63,435 nt of DNA from JAPWJZ01 sp035626855 (GTDB lineage Bacteria; Pseudomonadota; Alphaproteobacteria; Micavibrionales; UBA2020). Positions 16,717-24,581 of the stretch are shown piece after piece (positions within the stretch are counted from its first letter, which is position 1; each line of letters starts with the position of its first letter). The stretch lies in NCBI GenBank assembly GCA_035626855.1, contig DASPMW010000106.1:1-63435 (forward strand), in the 5' to 3' direction. A program made the translations under genes and the position numbers. The notes beneath the pieces were generated by a model that saw nothing but the letters and a program-made list of their open reading frames with translations, had not been told where the DNA came from and searched no databases.

Positions 16717-17670
16717 ATGAAAAAGAACCAGAAGACCCATCACACCAAGCCCGCGCCCGGCATAAAAAAAATCCCGAAACGCGGGACGCCGCGCGGCAAC
16801 ATCATTGTGATCGGCGGGCATGAGGATAAAGAGCAGGACAAAATCATCCTCGAGGAAATCGCAAAGCGCGCGGGCCGGGGCAAACTCATCGTCTCGACCA
16901 TGGCGAGCGAGGTCCCCGACCAGCAGTGGGAAGATTATCGCAAGGTGTTTCGCGAACTCGGCGTGAAGCGCGTGGAGCGCCTGGACATCCGCCAGCGCGA
17001 GGACATCATGGAAGACCCACGCACGGAAATCTTCGACGGCGCCAACGTCATGTTCTTCGCAGGGGGCGACCAGCTGAAAATCACCTCCAAAATCGGCGGC
17101 ACGCCGCTCTGCACCGCGATGCGCAAGATGTATCATGAAGGCGGCACCATCGCCGGCACCTCGTCGGGCGCCTCCGTCATGGGGGAAACGATGCTGATCG
17201 CGGGGCCGGGCGCCACCTCGCCCGAGCGCGAAACATCAGGGCGCATGGCGCCCGGGCTCGGTTTCCTGTCCGACGTCCTGATCGACCAGCATTTTGCCGA
17301 GCGCGGGCGCATCGGACGCCTGATGGGCGCAGTCGCGCTCAATCCGAGGGTGCTGGGCCTCGGCATCGACGAAGACACGGCGCTGATATTCGCCCGCGAT
17401 TTCTTTACCGTCGTCGGCAACGGCTCCGTCTACGTCATCGACGGCCGCGGCATGAAGCATTCCGGTTTCGCGCAGGATGAAGAGCAGGAAAAAATCTCGA
17501 TTTACGGCCTGAAACTGCACTTGCTTACGCAATCCGACAGGTTTCTGTTGAAAGACCGCCGCCCGGTGCCTGTCGGCCGCGACAATGTGGAAGCCGAGCT
17601 CAAGAGGCTCCGTCCCAAGCCGCGCGCCGCCCGCAAATCCTCCCCCACCAAAAAAAGGAAAAGCAAATGA
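16717..17670 (+). CDS. Cyanophycinase-like serine peptidase (S51)
   Basis: A 317-residue protein with the cyanophycinase pattern: NIIVIGGHEDKE near residue 28, FFAGGDQLKI, and the nucleophile elbow GTSSGASVMG with candidate Ser149, then GLGFLSDVLIDQHFAERGR. Cyanophycinase cuts the Asp-Arg storage polymer to beta-Asp-Arg. The N-terminal Lys-rich 25 residues and Arg/Lys-rich C-terminus are extra. An isoaspartyl peptidase, which would cut beta-Asp-Arg, lies 380 bases away on the other strand. No cyanophycin synthetase is in the window. Confidence 0.88.
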   Translation: MKKNQKTHHTKPAPGIKKIPKRGTPRGNIIVIGGHEDKEQDKIILEEIAKRAGRGKLIVSTMASEVPDQQWEDYRKVFRELGVKRVERLDIRQREDIMEDPRTEIFDGANVMFFAGGDQLKITSKIGGTPLCTAMRKMYHEGGTIAGTSSGASVMGETMLIAGPGATSPERETSGRMAPGLGFLSDVLIDQHFAERGRIGRLMGAVALNPRVLGLGIDEDTALIFARDFFTVVGNGSVYVIDGRGMKHSGFAQDEEQEKISIYGLKLHLLTQSDRFLLKDRRPVPVGRDNVEAELKRLRPKPRAARKSSPTKKRKSK

Positions 17671-17897
17671 CCAACAATAACCCGACGAACATGGAGTCCG
17701 GCAAGAACGCAGGACAGGAAACCGGCATCGAGAAAAACCAGCAAAAGAAATCCGCCCAATCGAACGGCGAGATCGAAAACAATGTCGAGAACGATCCCGG
17801 CGCGCAGAACTCCGGCGGCGATGAATCCATCAAAGGCATGGGCATGCGTAAATCATCGCAGACCGGCGTGAACAAGAGCAGCGATCATCCGGCCTGA
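17667..17897 (+). CDS. Small disordered polar protein, unknown
   Basis: A 76-residue protein rich in Asn, Gln, Ser, Lys and Glu with almost no hydrophobic residues, so it is probably disordered. Its ATG overlaps the cyanophycinase-like stop (ATGA), so the two are coupled. Composition recalls desiccation- or stress-related hydrophilic proteins; function is unknown. The long open frame with a coupled start supports a real gene. Confidence 0.65.
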   Translation: MTNNNPTNMESGKNAGQETGIEKNQQKKSAQSNGEIENNVENDPGAQNSGGDESIKGMGMRKSSQTGVNKSSDHPA

Positions 17898-17928
17898 AGA
17901 TAGGTTGCGGCCGCGACGCCAGTCCTCG

Positions 17929-18025
17929 TCAAACCCGCAGAAGCGGGATCGACGGTGCTGACCCTAAGACCGCATTGCATGTTATAGGCTGTTGGATCCC
18001 CGCCTTCGCGGGGATGACGGAATGA
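17929..18025. repeat. GTC/GAC-flanked intergenic repeat
   Basis: The stretch holds two hairpins: ACCCGC-AGAA-GCGGGA and CCCCGC-CTTC-GCGGGG followed by ATGACG. It resembles the element between fliE and fliQ and fills the gap between two convergent genes. No other signal is seen in it. Confidence 0.6.
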
Positions 18026-18048
18026 CGAGGCCGGAAGCAGTCGCCCCG

Positions 18049-18945
18049 CTACGTCATCGAGGCCTTCCCGTCGCCATCGGTACGGCGCTCTTCCCTGCCC
18101 GTCTCTTCGCTTTTCTTGAGAAATACGGCAGGCTCGTCCATGTCGTCGGTCTGGTAGGCCACGGCGAAATGGGGACTGTTATGCGCCCAAGCCGGGTTTC
18201 CGTCGGAATCGAGTACGATGCCGCCCGCCTCGCCGTCGATACGCTCCAGTCGCTGCAGCGCGTAATCGATGGCATGCTGCACGGGCATCTGCTCCAGCCG
18301 GTGCATGACTTCAGCCGCCAGCATGGTGCGCGCGATATCCTCGCCCTCGCCCGACATGCACACGCCGCCCATCTTGTTATCGGCATAAAAACCGCACCCG
18401 GGCAGGGCTGAATCCCCGACGCGCCCCGGCGCGGCTTCTTCCAGCCCGCCTGTCGAAACGCCGGAAACGATATTGCCGTTCACATCGCGCGCGACGCAGC
18501 CGACGGTGTCGTGATTGCCGTCATTGCTCTCGCCCTGCGAAACCGCCGGCTCCATCTTTTTCTGTTTTGCGAAGGCTGTCGCATCCTCCCCGACCAGCAG
18601 GATGGGATCGTCGTTGAAGACCGCCTGCGCCACCTTGATGGGGTTCTTCACATCCATGATCGCCGCGACCGCGCCGATATTGAGCGTATCGCCGTCCATG
18701 ATCGAGGCATCCGTCTGCACCGAGCCGTCCTTGCGCTTCACGGCGCCCGCCCCGGCATTGAAGGTCGTATCATCCTCCAGCGCGCAGACGGCGGCCACCA
18801 CCGCGTCAAAGGCCGACCCGCCCGTGCGCAGGATGGCAGCCCCTGCCTCCAGCGCCGCCGCGACCCCCTTGCGGTTGTCTTCCTCTTCCTCCGGCTTGAT
18901 TTCCTTCGCGCCGCCGTGAACGATGATCGACCAATGCGATGTCAT
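18049..18945 (-). CDS. iaaA: Isoaspartyl peptidase / L-asparaginase (Ntn hydrolase)
   Basis: A 298-residue plant-type asparaginase family protein. It is made as a precursor that cleaves itself before the nucleophile Thr147 in HDTVGCVARD; the second block SVSTGG-like (GVSTGG) and RVGDSALPGCGFYAD are typical. It cuts isoaspartyl dipeptides and may hydrolyse asparagine. The nearby cyanophycinase-like gene makes a joint role in beta-Asp-Arg breakdown plausible. In most relatives the residue after VG is Ala; here it is Cys. Confidence 0.9.
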   Translation of the reverse strand: MTSHWSIIVHGGAKEIKPEEEEDNRKGVAAALEAGAAILRTGGSAFDAVVAAVCALEDDTTFNAGAGAVKRKDGSVQTDASIMDGDTLNIGAVAAIMDVKNPIKVAQAVFNDDPILLVGEDATAFAKQKKMEPAVSQGESNDGNHDTVGCVARDVNGNIVSGVSTGGLEEAAPGRVGDSALPGCGFYADNKMGGVCMSGEGEDIARTMLAAEVMHRLEQMPVQHAIDYALQRLERIDGEAGGIVLDSDGNPAWAHNSPHFAVAYQTDDMDEPAVFLKKSEETGREERRTDGDGKASMT

Positions 18946-19042
18946 GGGTTACTCCTGTTCCGCCGGATAACACCGGGCTGTTCCGATAGCGTCAATGCGC
19001 TGCCGGGCCACAAGTTCCAAGGCGGGGGATTGATATAAAAGA

Positions 19043-19606
19043 CTATTCGCCGACAGTCTTGCTGTGCAGGGAGCACAGATGCGCCATCGAATCCTGCGGA
19101 TCCTGCGTGAATCCCGATTTCGGGTAGGCGCAGAACAGCGGCAGGTTTTCGCGGCGGCAAAGTTCGGTCCACAGGTGCTCGAGGCGCACCGTGGCCGCGC
19201 ACTGCCCCTGCGCCCACATCAGCGCGACCATCTCGCCAAAGGCGCGTACCTTGCGGCCCTTGGCCCCTGCACGGCGCAGCGTATCGGTCACAACGGTCTG
19301 AAACTTCTCTTCATCCGGCCAGTCGTTGACCATGAATTTGCCAATGGTTTCCTGCGCATCCAGCAGCACAAGCTGCTCGTTGTCGATGTAGAAGGACAGG
19401 TCGAGGTTTTGCGCCGTCAGGCGGCGCTCCAGCTCATGCTGGTGCGCGAGGGTTACGATCGCAATGACCCCCTCCCCCTTTACGAGACCGTCATGCACGA
19501 AACTGGAAAGGGTGTCGAGGAAGGCGCTTTCCTTCTCGTAAACCTGGACAAAATGCTCAAAAGCCGACATTTCGCCCCAGAAGGCGGTATATGGACGCTC
19601 GATCAT
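19043..19606 (-). CDS. MEDS-domain sensory protein
   Basis: A 187-residue protein matching the MEDS (DcmR-type sensory) fold: HFVQVYEKESAFLDTLSSFV near the start, GEGVIAIVT, then YIDNEQLVLLDAQETIGKFM and the late block VRAFGEMVALMWAQG. MEDS domains bind small ligands or partner proteins and often occur with kinases or anti-sigma regulators; this copy is alone. The start ATG 19606 has GGGAG upstream. A perfect EcfG-type promoter lies 56 bases upstream. Confidence 0.85.
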   Translation of the reverse strand: MIERPYTAFWGEMSAFEHFVQVYEKESAFLDTLSSFVHDGLVKGEGVIAIVTLAHQHELERRLTAQNLDLSFYIDNEQLVLLDAQETIGKFMVNDWPDEEKFQTVVTDTLRRAGAKGRKVRAFGEMVALMWAQGQCAATVRLEHLWTELCRRENLPLFCAYPKSGFTQDPQDSMAHLCSLHSKTVGE

Positions 19607-19661
19607 GTGTTCTGCTCCCGTAGGTTAACATAACACGATGTGTCACGTCTTAATGCTTGCA

Positions 19662-19686
19662 AACGCCTACCACATTATCCGGTTCC
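19662..19686 (-). promoter_or_regulatory. EcfG-type promoter (minus strand) for the MEDS gene
   Basis: Read on the plus strand, AACG (19662-19665) and GTTCC (19682-19686) are 16 bases apart; on the minus strand this is GGAAC-N16-CGTT directed at the MEDS gene. Confidence 0.8.
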
Positions 19687-19712
19687 CGGATTTCCCTTAT
19701 TCGGCGAAATAT

Positions 19713-19740
19713 CGCCGGTTCACCCGGTTATGAACCGGCG
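19713..19740 (-). terminator. Hairpin directly after the 102-residue gene
   Basis: A perfect ten-base stem (CGCCGGTTCA and TGAACCGGCG) with an eight-base loop abuts the stop codon of the leftward gene. There is no strong T-run, so it may act as an mRNA 3' end or protective hairpin rather than a classic terminator. Confidence 0.5.
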
Positions 19741-20049
19741 CTAAACAGTCGTGATTTTCTGGCACAGGATGAGGATCTTCTTCTGCCCGAAACCGGCTTC
19801 CAGTTCGCGCCGGTAGCCCTGCCACCATTTTTTGTTCAGCCGCTTTACCATCACTTCAAAAATGACAATCTGGTCGCGCTCGAGTTTTTTTCCGGCGGGC
19901 TTCCACAATCCTTCTGCGGGCGCGCGCGTAAAGGCGGTCAGCCCGCCAAAGCGGCGGGTGAGCAGGTCCTTCGTCTCGCCAAATTTGGTTTTAGCGATGC
20001 GCCGGCCGGCGCTGTCGCGCAAGGGAAGAAATATCTGGACCAGGTACAC
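19741..20049 (-). CDS. Conserved small protein, unknown function
   Basis: A 102-residue protein beginning with GTG, with alternating strands and helices and a pattern I associate with a widespread uncharacterised family: YLVQIFLPLRDSAGR, TRRFGGLTAFTRAPAEGLW, and WWQGYRRELEAGFGQKKILI. The conserved RFGG and APAEG blocks argue it is real. Cytoplasmic. No function is known to me. It lies between the MEDS and heme-binding-type genes, both leftward. Confidence 0.7.
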   Translation of the reverse strand: MYLVQIFLPLRDSAGRRIAKTKFGETKDLLTRRFGGLTAFTRAPAEGLWKPAGKKLERDQIVIFEVMVKRLNKKWWQGYRRELEAGFGQKKILILCQKITTV

Positions 20050-20078
20050 TTTGCAGGCCTCGTTAAGGAAGACCGGTG

Positions 20079-20846
20079 CTACTGCGGCTTCACCGCCGGC
20101 AGCTTTTGCACAGGCGACAATTTAGCGGCGAGGTCATGCTCGCGTCCGCCGCAGGCGGGATGGCCAAAGCCGCCCGCGCTTTTGCCGTCCGTAATGTCGA
20201 AGATGATGGCATCGCTGCCGTTCGCGGCCACGCCCTTCGGCACGAAATCGAGCTTCAGCGCGTTGCGCGCGCGCCAGGCGATGTTGTGGTCGGCGCAGGA
20301 GGTGTCGCCCGACACGCCGAGGCCGCCGACGATCTCGCCCTTTTCATTGTAAAGGGCAAGGCCGCCACCGAAAACGTTCACGCCGCCGATTTTCTCGCCG
20401 ACCAGCGCGTCGCTGTTGGAGCCGTATTGGGGCGCGTCGCCCGCATAGGCCGCCGTGACGTTCACAGGGTTGCTTTCCTGCAGCCCGAACAGGGGCCCGC
20501 CCGGCTGCGTCGCCGAATAAAGATTGGCGGTCGAGAGCGACAGGCCCTTGAGGCTGAAGGCATTCGCGGTATTCGCCTTCTGCGCCGAAATGACACGGCT
20601 GCCCGGCCACTGCGCATCGACCGCATCGCCGGTATAGGCAACCGCGCAGACGGTGCCAGCGCGATCAACGACGGTGCCCCACATATCGAGGTTCAGCCCG
20701 CCATTATCCTCCTTGCGCGCCTGGCTCAGCGCCGCTTTCAACGCCTCATGATCCGGCAGCGCTGCGCAGTTATCGGCGGCAGCAGCAGGAGATGCAAAAA
20801 GGGCGAGCATAAAGGCGGCAGAAACAAGGCGGGTCGCGTTCGTCAT
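20079..20846 (-). CDS. Exported GlcG/HbpS-family heme-binding-type protein
   Basis: A 255-residue protein with a signal peptide (TNATRLVSAAFMLALFASPA, cleaved near AAA). The mature part has GlcG/HbpS features: ALSQARKEDNGG, VVDRAGTVCAVAYTG, ISAQKANTANAFS, and GGLGVSGDTSCADH. Members bind heme or small ligands in the periplasm; the substrate here is unknown. Start ATG 20846 is preceded by AAGGA. Cysteines in CAALPD, TVCAV, TSCADH and HPACGG could form disulfides. Confidence 0.83.
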   Translation of the reverse strand: MTNATRLVSAAFMLALFASPAAAADNCAALPDHEALKAALSQARKEDNGGLNLDMWGTVVDRAGTVCAVAYTGDAVDAQWPGSRVISAQKANTANAFSLKGLSLSTANLYSATQPGGPLFGLQESNPVNVTAAYAGDAPQYGSNSDALVGEKIGGVNVFGGGLALYNEKGEIVGGLGVSGDTSCADHNIAWRARNALKLDFVPKGVAANGSDAIIFDITDGKSAGGFGHPACGGREHDLAAKLSPVQKLPAVKPQ

Positions 20847-20965
20847 GATTTTTCCTTGGAATCGTGGAGGGAGGAAGAGTTGATGCGCAGCGAACAGCCT
20901 AACGCTGTACGCGGTGATTGAACAGCCTCTCTGTTCGCTCATCCGATGGAATTGGGGGGATGTGG

Positions 20966-21484
20966 TTAGAGCAGCCGCTCCGCCTCTTCGGCATCCGGCA
21001 ATTTACCGGCGGGCGTCAGGCTGTCGATGGCATCGGGCAGCGTCTGGCTCAGGCCTTCCAGCAGCTCGGCGCGGCTCTTGCCGGTCTGCACCATCAGCCA
21101 TTCGATGCGCGATTCTCCGAGCGCGCGTTCGAGCTCGCGCGTGGAGATTTCCTTGTTTTCGCCCGTGCCGATCCAGCTTTGCACGCGGTCTGCATAGGGA
21201 GTTTGCTGGAAGCGCGCGACGAGGTCGGCGAGCCCTTCGGCCAGTGCGCCGCCCGACAATGCATGCCGCACCGGCACCTGGATCGCGCGCGAGGACGGTT
21301 CGCGGAAGCCGTCCGCGCCGCCGATACCCGTCATGTCGGCGAGCCGGCCCTTGCCCTTCATCGTGCGATAGGCGAGCAGCGCGAGGAGCGCCTTGGTGCT
21401 GAACGACATACCGCCGCCCGCACCGCGCATCATGCCCGGCTGGAAACCGCCGCGACCACCTACCATGCCATCGAGAAAACCCAT
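20966..21484 (-). CDS. YidB-family (DUF937) protein
   Basis: A 172-residue protein with the YidB pattern: MGFLDGM start, Gly-rich linker, GGALAEGLADLVARFQQ, then SWIGTGENKEISTRELERAL and a C-terminal LSQTLPDAIDSLTPAGKLP. The family is widespread, and its function is poorly known. ATG 21484 has AGGAG upstream. A perfect EcfG-type promoter 49 bases upstream suggests stress induction. Confidence 0.9.
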   Translation of the reverse strand: MGFLDGMVGGRGGFQPGMMRGAGGGMSFSTKALLALLAYRTMKGKGRLADMTGIGGADGFREPSSRAIQVPVRHALSGGALAEGLADLVARFQQTPYADRVQSWIGTGENKEISTRELERALGESRIEWLMVQTGKSRAELLEGLSQTLPDAIDSLTPAGKLPDAEEAERLL

Positions 21485-21532
21485 TTTCCGCTCCTGAAAT
21501 TCACACCCTTTAAGCACCCGGGATTATGTACG

Positions 21533-21557
21533 AACGACAGAAAAACCGTCTTGTTCC
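21533..21557 (-). promoter_or_regulatory. EcfG-type promoter (minus strand) for the YidB gene
   Basis: AACG (21533-21536) and GTTCC (21553-21557) on the plus strand are 16 bases apart, giving GGAAC-N16-CGTT on the minus strand toward the YidB start at 21484. Confidence 0.8.
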
Positions 21558-21855
21558 TGTATTGCCTGTCTGGGCGGCATTTGCACAGGAGCCAGCCGCG
21601 ATTTGCGCACAGCGTCTTTTTTAAATACTGAAACATTTCAATGACTTAAAAACAGAGCGTTGCAGGTTTTTCGGTCCCCGGTTTCGTTGTATATCAATGA
21701 CTTGCGAAGGAGAGGTGCAGGATCCACGGCGATATGCCTATATAAACTGTCCGGATGCTAAAGTATTCTATTTATTCGCAAATACTGGATAGGTTTGACG
21801 TATTGCGCAGCGGGTGCGAGGATGGCTTACAAACAGGAAAAAGGACAATTTGCGG
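21558..21855. other. Gene-free stretch upstream of deoC
   Basis: Apart from the EcfG-type element at its left edge, this roughly 300-base AT-richer region shows no open frame, hairpin with T-run or convincing promoter. A deoC promoter is presumably here but I cannot place it. Confidence 0.5.
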
Positions 21856-22683
21856 ATGAAAAATTTTCCCGGCACCCTCGCCGGTCTCGTTGAAAAAGCA
21901 AAAGCGGCCACCGCCAGCGAAAGCGCCGCGCTCACAACGCTTCATTCGCTCGACCTCACCAGCCTGAACGACACCGACACCCCCGCCGTGATCGACACGC
22001 TCATCGCAAAAGCGGATCAGGGAAAACTCGGCCATGTCGCGGCGACTTGCGTCTATCCGCAGTTCCTCACGCAAACCTTTAATGCCACTGCGAAAAAGGG
22101 CATCGCGCGCGCGACTGTCATCAATTTTCCAAGCGGCCATGGCACGCCCGACCAGACGGCGGCAGACACGAGAACAGCAATAAAATCAGGCGCAAATGAA
22201 ATCGACATCGTGCTCGATCATGAGGCGTTTCTATCGGGCAATAGCGAAAAAGCCGCGCAGTTGCTGCGTTCCTGCCGCGACGCCTGCGGCCCCGACGTAA
22301 AGCTCAAAGTGATTTTAGAAAGCAGCGCCTTCACCGATTACAAGGATCTCTACGCCGCCTCCGTCCTCGCGCTCGACGCAGGCGCCGATTTTTTAAAGAC
22401 ATCGACCGGCAAGCACGCCACCGGTGGCGCCTCGCTCGACGCCGTCGCCACCATGCTCCAATCGATCAGGGACACCGGTTTCGATGCCGGCGTAAAGGTC
22501 TCGGGCGGCGTTAAAACCGTGACGGACGGCGCGCAATACATCGCCCTCACCGAAAGCATGATGGGCGGCGACTGGATCCGCCCTGAAAAATTCCGCATCG
22601 GCGCAAGCGGTGTGCTGACCGATATCCTGAAAACGCTGGGACAGAGTGCAGGCCCTCCGCCCGCCATGCCGCCGGTTTATTAG
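21856..22683 (+). CDS. deoC: Deoxyribose-phosphate aldolase
   Basis: DeoC splits 2-deoxyribose-5-phosphate to glyceraldehyde-3-phosphate and acetaldehyde in deoxynucleoside breakdown. The 275-residue TIM-barrel protein shows the Schiff-base Lys181 in DFLKTSTGK, the second Lys214 in AGVKVSGGVKT and the NEIDIVLDHEAF block. ATG 21856 has AAGGA upstream and begins at the expected point. Other deo genes are not adjacent. The Pro-rich C-terminal tail is a small extension. Confidence 0.93.
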   Translation: MKNFPGTLAGLVEKAKAATASESAALTTLHSLDLTSLNDTDTPAVIDTLIAKADQGKLGHVAATCVYPQFLTQTFNATAKKGIARATVINFPSGHGTPDQTAADTRTAIKSGANEIDIVLDHEAFLSGNSEKAAQLLRSCRDACGPDVKLKVILESSAFTDYKDLYAASVLALDAGADFLKTSTGKHATGGASLDAVATMLQSIRDTGFDAGVKVSGGVKTVTDGAQYIALTESMMGGDWIRPEKFRIGASGVLTDILKTLGQSAGPPPAMPPVY

Positions 22684-22733
22684 CCGCCTAACTCCCTGAT
22701 TTTGCGTTGTCAATGAATATTTGTATCGTTTTT

Positions 22734-22776
22734 GTTCTGTTTTGTTCTTGAAAGAACAGAACGGAACCGGTACATT
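22734..22776 (+). promoter_or_regulatory. recA promoter with phased GTTC/GAAC operator
   Basis: A -35 TTGAAA (22748-22753) and -10 TACATT (22771-22776) are 17 bases apart. GTTC occurs at 22734 and 22744, and GAAC at 22754, 22759 and 22764. Sites at 22734/22744 and 22754/22764 repeat every ten bases and are symmetric about the -35 box. Upstream of recA, LexA is the expected repressor, but the classic alphaproteobacterial box is GTTC-N7-GTTC (11-base period), so the spacing differs. Confidence 0.75.
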
Positions 22777-22838
22777 TAATCATGAGATTCGTTTTCGGAA
22801 TGAAGTTGAACAACGCGAAGAAAAAGGGGTAAACCACA

Positions 22839-23972
22839 ATGGCATCTGTTACCGCACTGCGTCCTGAAGGGAAAAACGATATGAACGCCGCTGAAAAGCA
22901 AAAGGCGCTGGAGGCCGCGCTCGGCCAGATTGAACGCGCGTTCGGCAAGGGCTCGATCATGAAGCTCGGCTCGGATGCGAAGCAGGAAGTCGAAGTCATT
23001 TCGACCGGCTCCGTCGGCCTTGACCTCGCGCTCGGCATCGGCGGCCTGCCCCGCGGCCGCATCATTGAAATCTACGGGCCGGAAAGCTCGGGCAAGACCA
23101 CGCTGGCGCTGCAGGTCATCGCGGCCGCGCAGAAGGCGGGCGGCCAGTGCGCGATCATCGACGCGGAACATGCGCTGGATCCCTCCTACGCCAAGAAACT
23201 CGGCTGCGACATCGAGGGGCTCCTCGTCTCCCAGCCCGATTGCGGCGAACAGGCGCTTGAAATCGCCGATACCCTCGTGCGCTCGGGCTCGCTCGACGTA
23301 CTCGTCGTCGACTCGGTCGCGGCGCTCGTGCCCCGCGCCGAACTTGAAGGCGAGATGGGCGACAGCCATATGGGCCTGCAGGCCCGCCTGATGAGCCAGG
23401 CGCTCCGCAAGCTGACCGGCACGATTTCCAAATCGCGCACGATCGTCATCTTCATCAACCAGATCCGCATGAAGATCGGCGTCATGTTCGGCTCGCCCGA
23501 AACGACGACGGGCGGCAACGCGCTGAAATTCTACGCCTCCGTGCGCCTCGACATCCGCCGCATCGGTTCCCTGAAGGACAAGGAAACCGTGGTCGGCAAC
23601 CAGACCAAGGTGAAGGTCGTCAAGAACAAGCTGGCGCCCCCCTTCCGCGTCGTCGAATTCGACATCATGTACGGCGAAGGCATTTCGAAAGAGGGCGAGA
23701 TCATCGACCTCGGCGTGAATGCCGGCATCGTGGAAAAATCCGGCGCATGGTTCGCGTTTGACGGCGAGCGCATCGGCCAAGGCCGCGAGAACACCCGCAA
23801 ATACCTGAAGGAAAACCCGAAGGTCGCCGAAGCAATCGAGCGCAAGCTGCGCGAGAACGCGGGCGTGGTCGCCAACACCATGCTGCAGGGCTCTGAAGAA
23901 ACAAACGACGACGGCGATGACGATGCGCCGGCCGCGTCTTCCAAAGCGAAAAAAGGGAAAGCCGAAGACTAA
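22839..23972 (+). CDS. recA: Recombinase RecA
   Basis: RecA forms filaments on single-stranded DNA, pairs homologous strands and triggers LexA self-cleavage. The 377-residue protein has the Walker A motif GPESSGKTT (residues 80-88), LEVVDSV-like Walker B (VLVVDSVAAL), the L1/L2 loop regions (FINQIRMKIGVMFGSPETTTGG) and an acidic C-terminal tail (DDGDDDAPAASSK). ATG 22839 with AAAGGGG upstream gives the usual N-terminal extension; an internal ATG 22881 also has a good ribosome site. The promoter carries a GTTC/GAAC operator. Confidence 0.97.
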   Translation: MASVTALRPEGKNDMNAAEKQKALEAALGQIERAFGKGSIMKLGSDAKQEVEVISTGSVGLDLALGIGGLPRGRIIEIYGPESSGKTTLALQVIAAAQKAGGQCAIIDAEHALDPSYAKKLGCDIEGLLVSQPDCGEQALEIADTLVRSGSLDVLVVDSVAALVPRAELEGEMGDSHMGLQARLMSQALRKLTGTISKSRTIVIFINQIRMKIGVMFGSPETTTGGNALKFYASVRLDIRRIGSLKDKETVVGNQTKVKVVKNKLAPPFRVVEFDIMYGEGISKEGEIIDLGVNAGIVEKSGAWFAFDGERIGQGRENTRKYLKENPKVAEAIERKLRENAGVVANTMLQGSEETNDDGDDDAPAASSKAKKGKAED

Positions 23973-24029
23973 CCCCTGACGACCCCAACGAGATTATCTC
24001 TCGTAGCCATTGCTTTCCCTTTGACCCCG

Positions 24030-24063
24030 AAAGGCCCGCCTTCTTCCCGAGGCGGGCCTTTTA
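24030..24063. terminator. Terminator 1 between recA and EF-hand gene
   Basis: AAGGCCCGCC and GGCGGGCCTT form a ten-base stem with T-rich 3' side (and A-rich 5' side), so it can work for both convergent genes. Confidence 0.85.
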
Positions 24064-24079
24064 CTTTCGCCCAGGAAAA

Positions 24080-24110
24080 AAAGCCCGCCGGTTTCCCGGC
24101 GGGCTTTTTT
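24080..24110. terminator. Terminator 2 between recA and EF-hand gene
   Basis: AAAGCCCGCCGG and CCGGCGGGCTTT with a four-base loop, flanked by A-run and T-run. It is a second strong bidirectional terminator, related in sequence to the first. Confidence 0.9.
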
Positions 24111-24126
24111 GTGCTCGTGATATGCC

Positions 24127-24480
24127 TCAGTCGCTGCCGGACTTGTCGCTGCCGCCATGGTCGTCATCATGGTCGCCTTTATGGTGATCATCATCGTGAT
24201 CGCCGGATTTGCCATGGTTATGGTCGTCGTGCTTGGCCTTCATATCTTTATGGGCCGCTTTCATTTCTTCCAGCGTGACAGAGCCATCGCCGTTGGCATC
24301 CGCTTCCTTGAACATCTTGTTGCCGAAAGCGTCATGTTCGCCCTGGGTCAGCTTGCCGTCGCCGTCTTTGTCCATTTTCTTGAACCAGGCGTCGGTTTTG
24401 CCGTCCATATGCTTGTCGCAGGCCAGCGCGGGCTGCGCCGCCATCAAAACCGCTAGCGCGGCGAGAGCGAAGTATTTCAT
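24127..24480 (-). CDS. Exported EF-hand protein with His/Asp-rich tail
   Basis: A 117-residue protein with a signal peptide (MKYFALAALAVLMAAQPALA), two EF-hand loops (DKDGDGKLTQGE and DANGDGSVTLEE) and a C-terminal tail made mostly of His, Asp, Lys and Gly (HDDHNHGKSGDHDDDHHKG). The loops bind calcium in relatives; the tail could bind transition metals. ATG 24480 has GGAG upstream. An EcfG-type promoter lies 41 bases upstream, suggesting stress induction. Confidence 0.85.
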   Translation of the reverse strand: MKYFALAALAVLMAAQPALACDKHMDGKTDAWFKKMDKDGDGKLTQGEHDAFGNKMFKEADANGDGSVTLEEMKAAHKDMKAKHDDHNHGKSGDHDDDHHKGDHDDDHGGSDKSGSD

Positions 24481-24520
24481 ACATGTCTCCATAAAAGGTC
24501 GTTTCCAACTTACAAGCGAT

Positions 24521-24545
24521 AACGCCCCCACGCGCCAAGCGTTCC
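24521..24545 (-). promoter_or_regulatory. EcfG-type promoter (minus strand) for the EF-hand gene
   Basis: AACG (24521-24524) and GTTCC (24541-24545) on the plus strand are 16 bases apart; on the minus strand this is GGAAC-N16-CGTT toward ATG 24480. Confidence 0.8.
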
Positions 24546-24581
24546 CGCGCTCGGAAAGAAATCCGCGGGCGCGCTGTCGTC

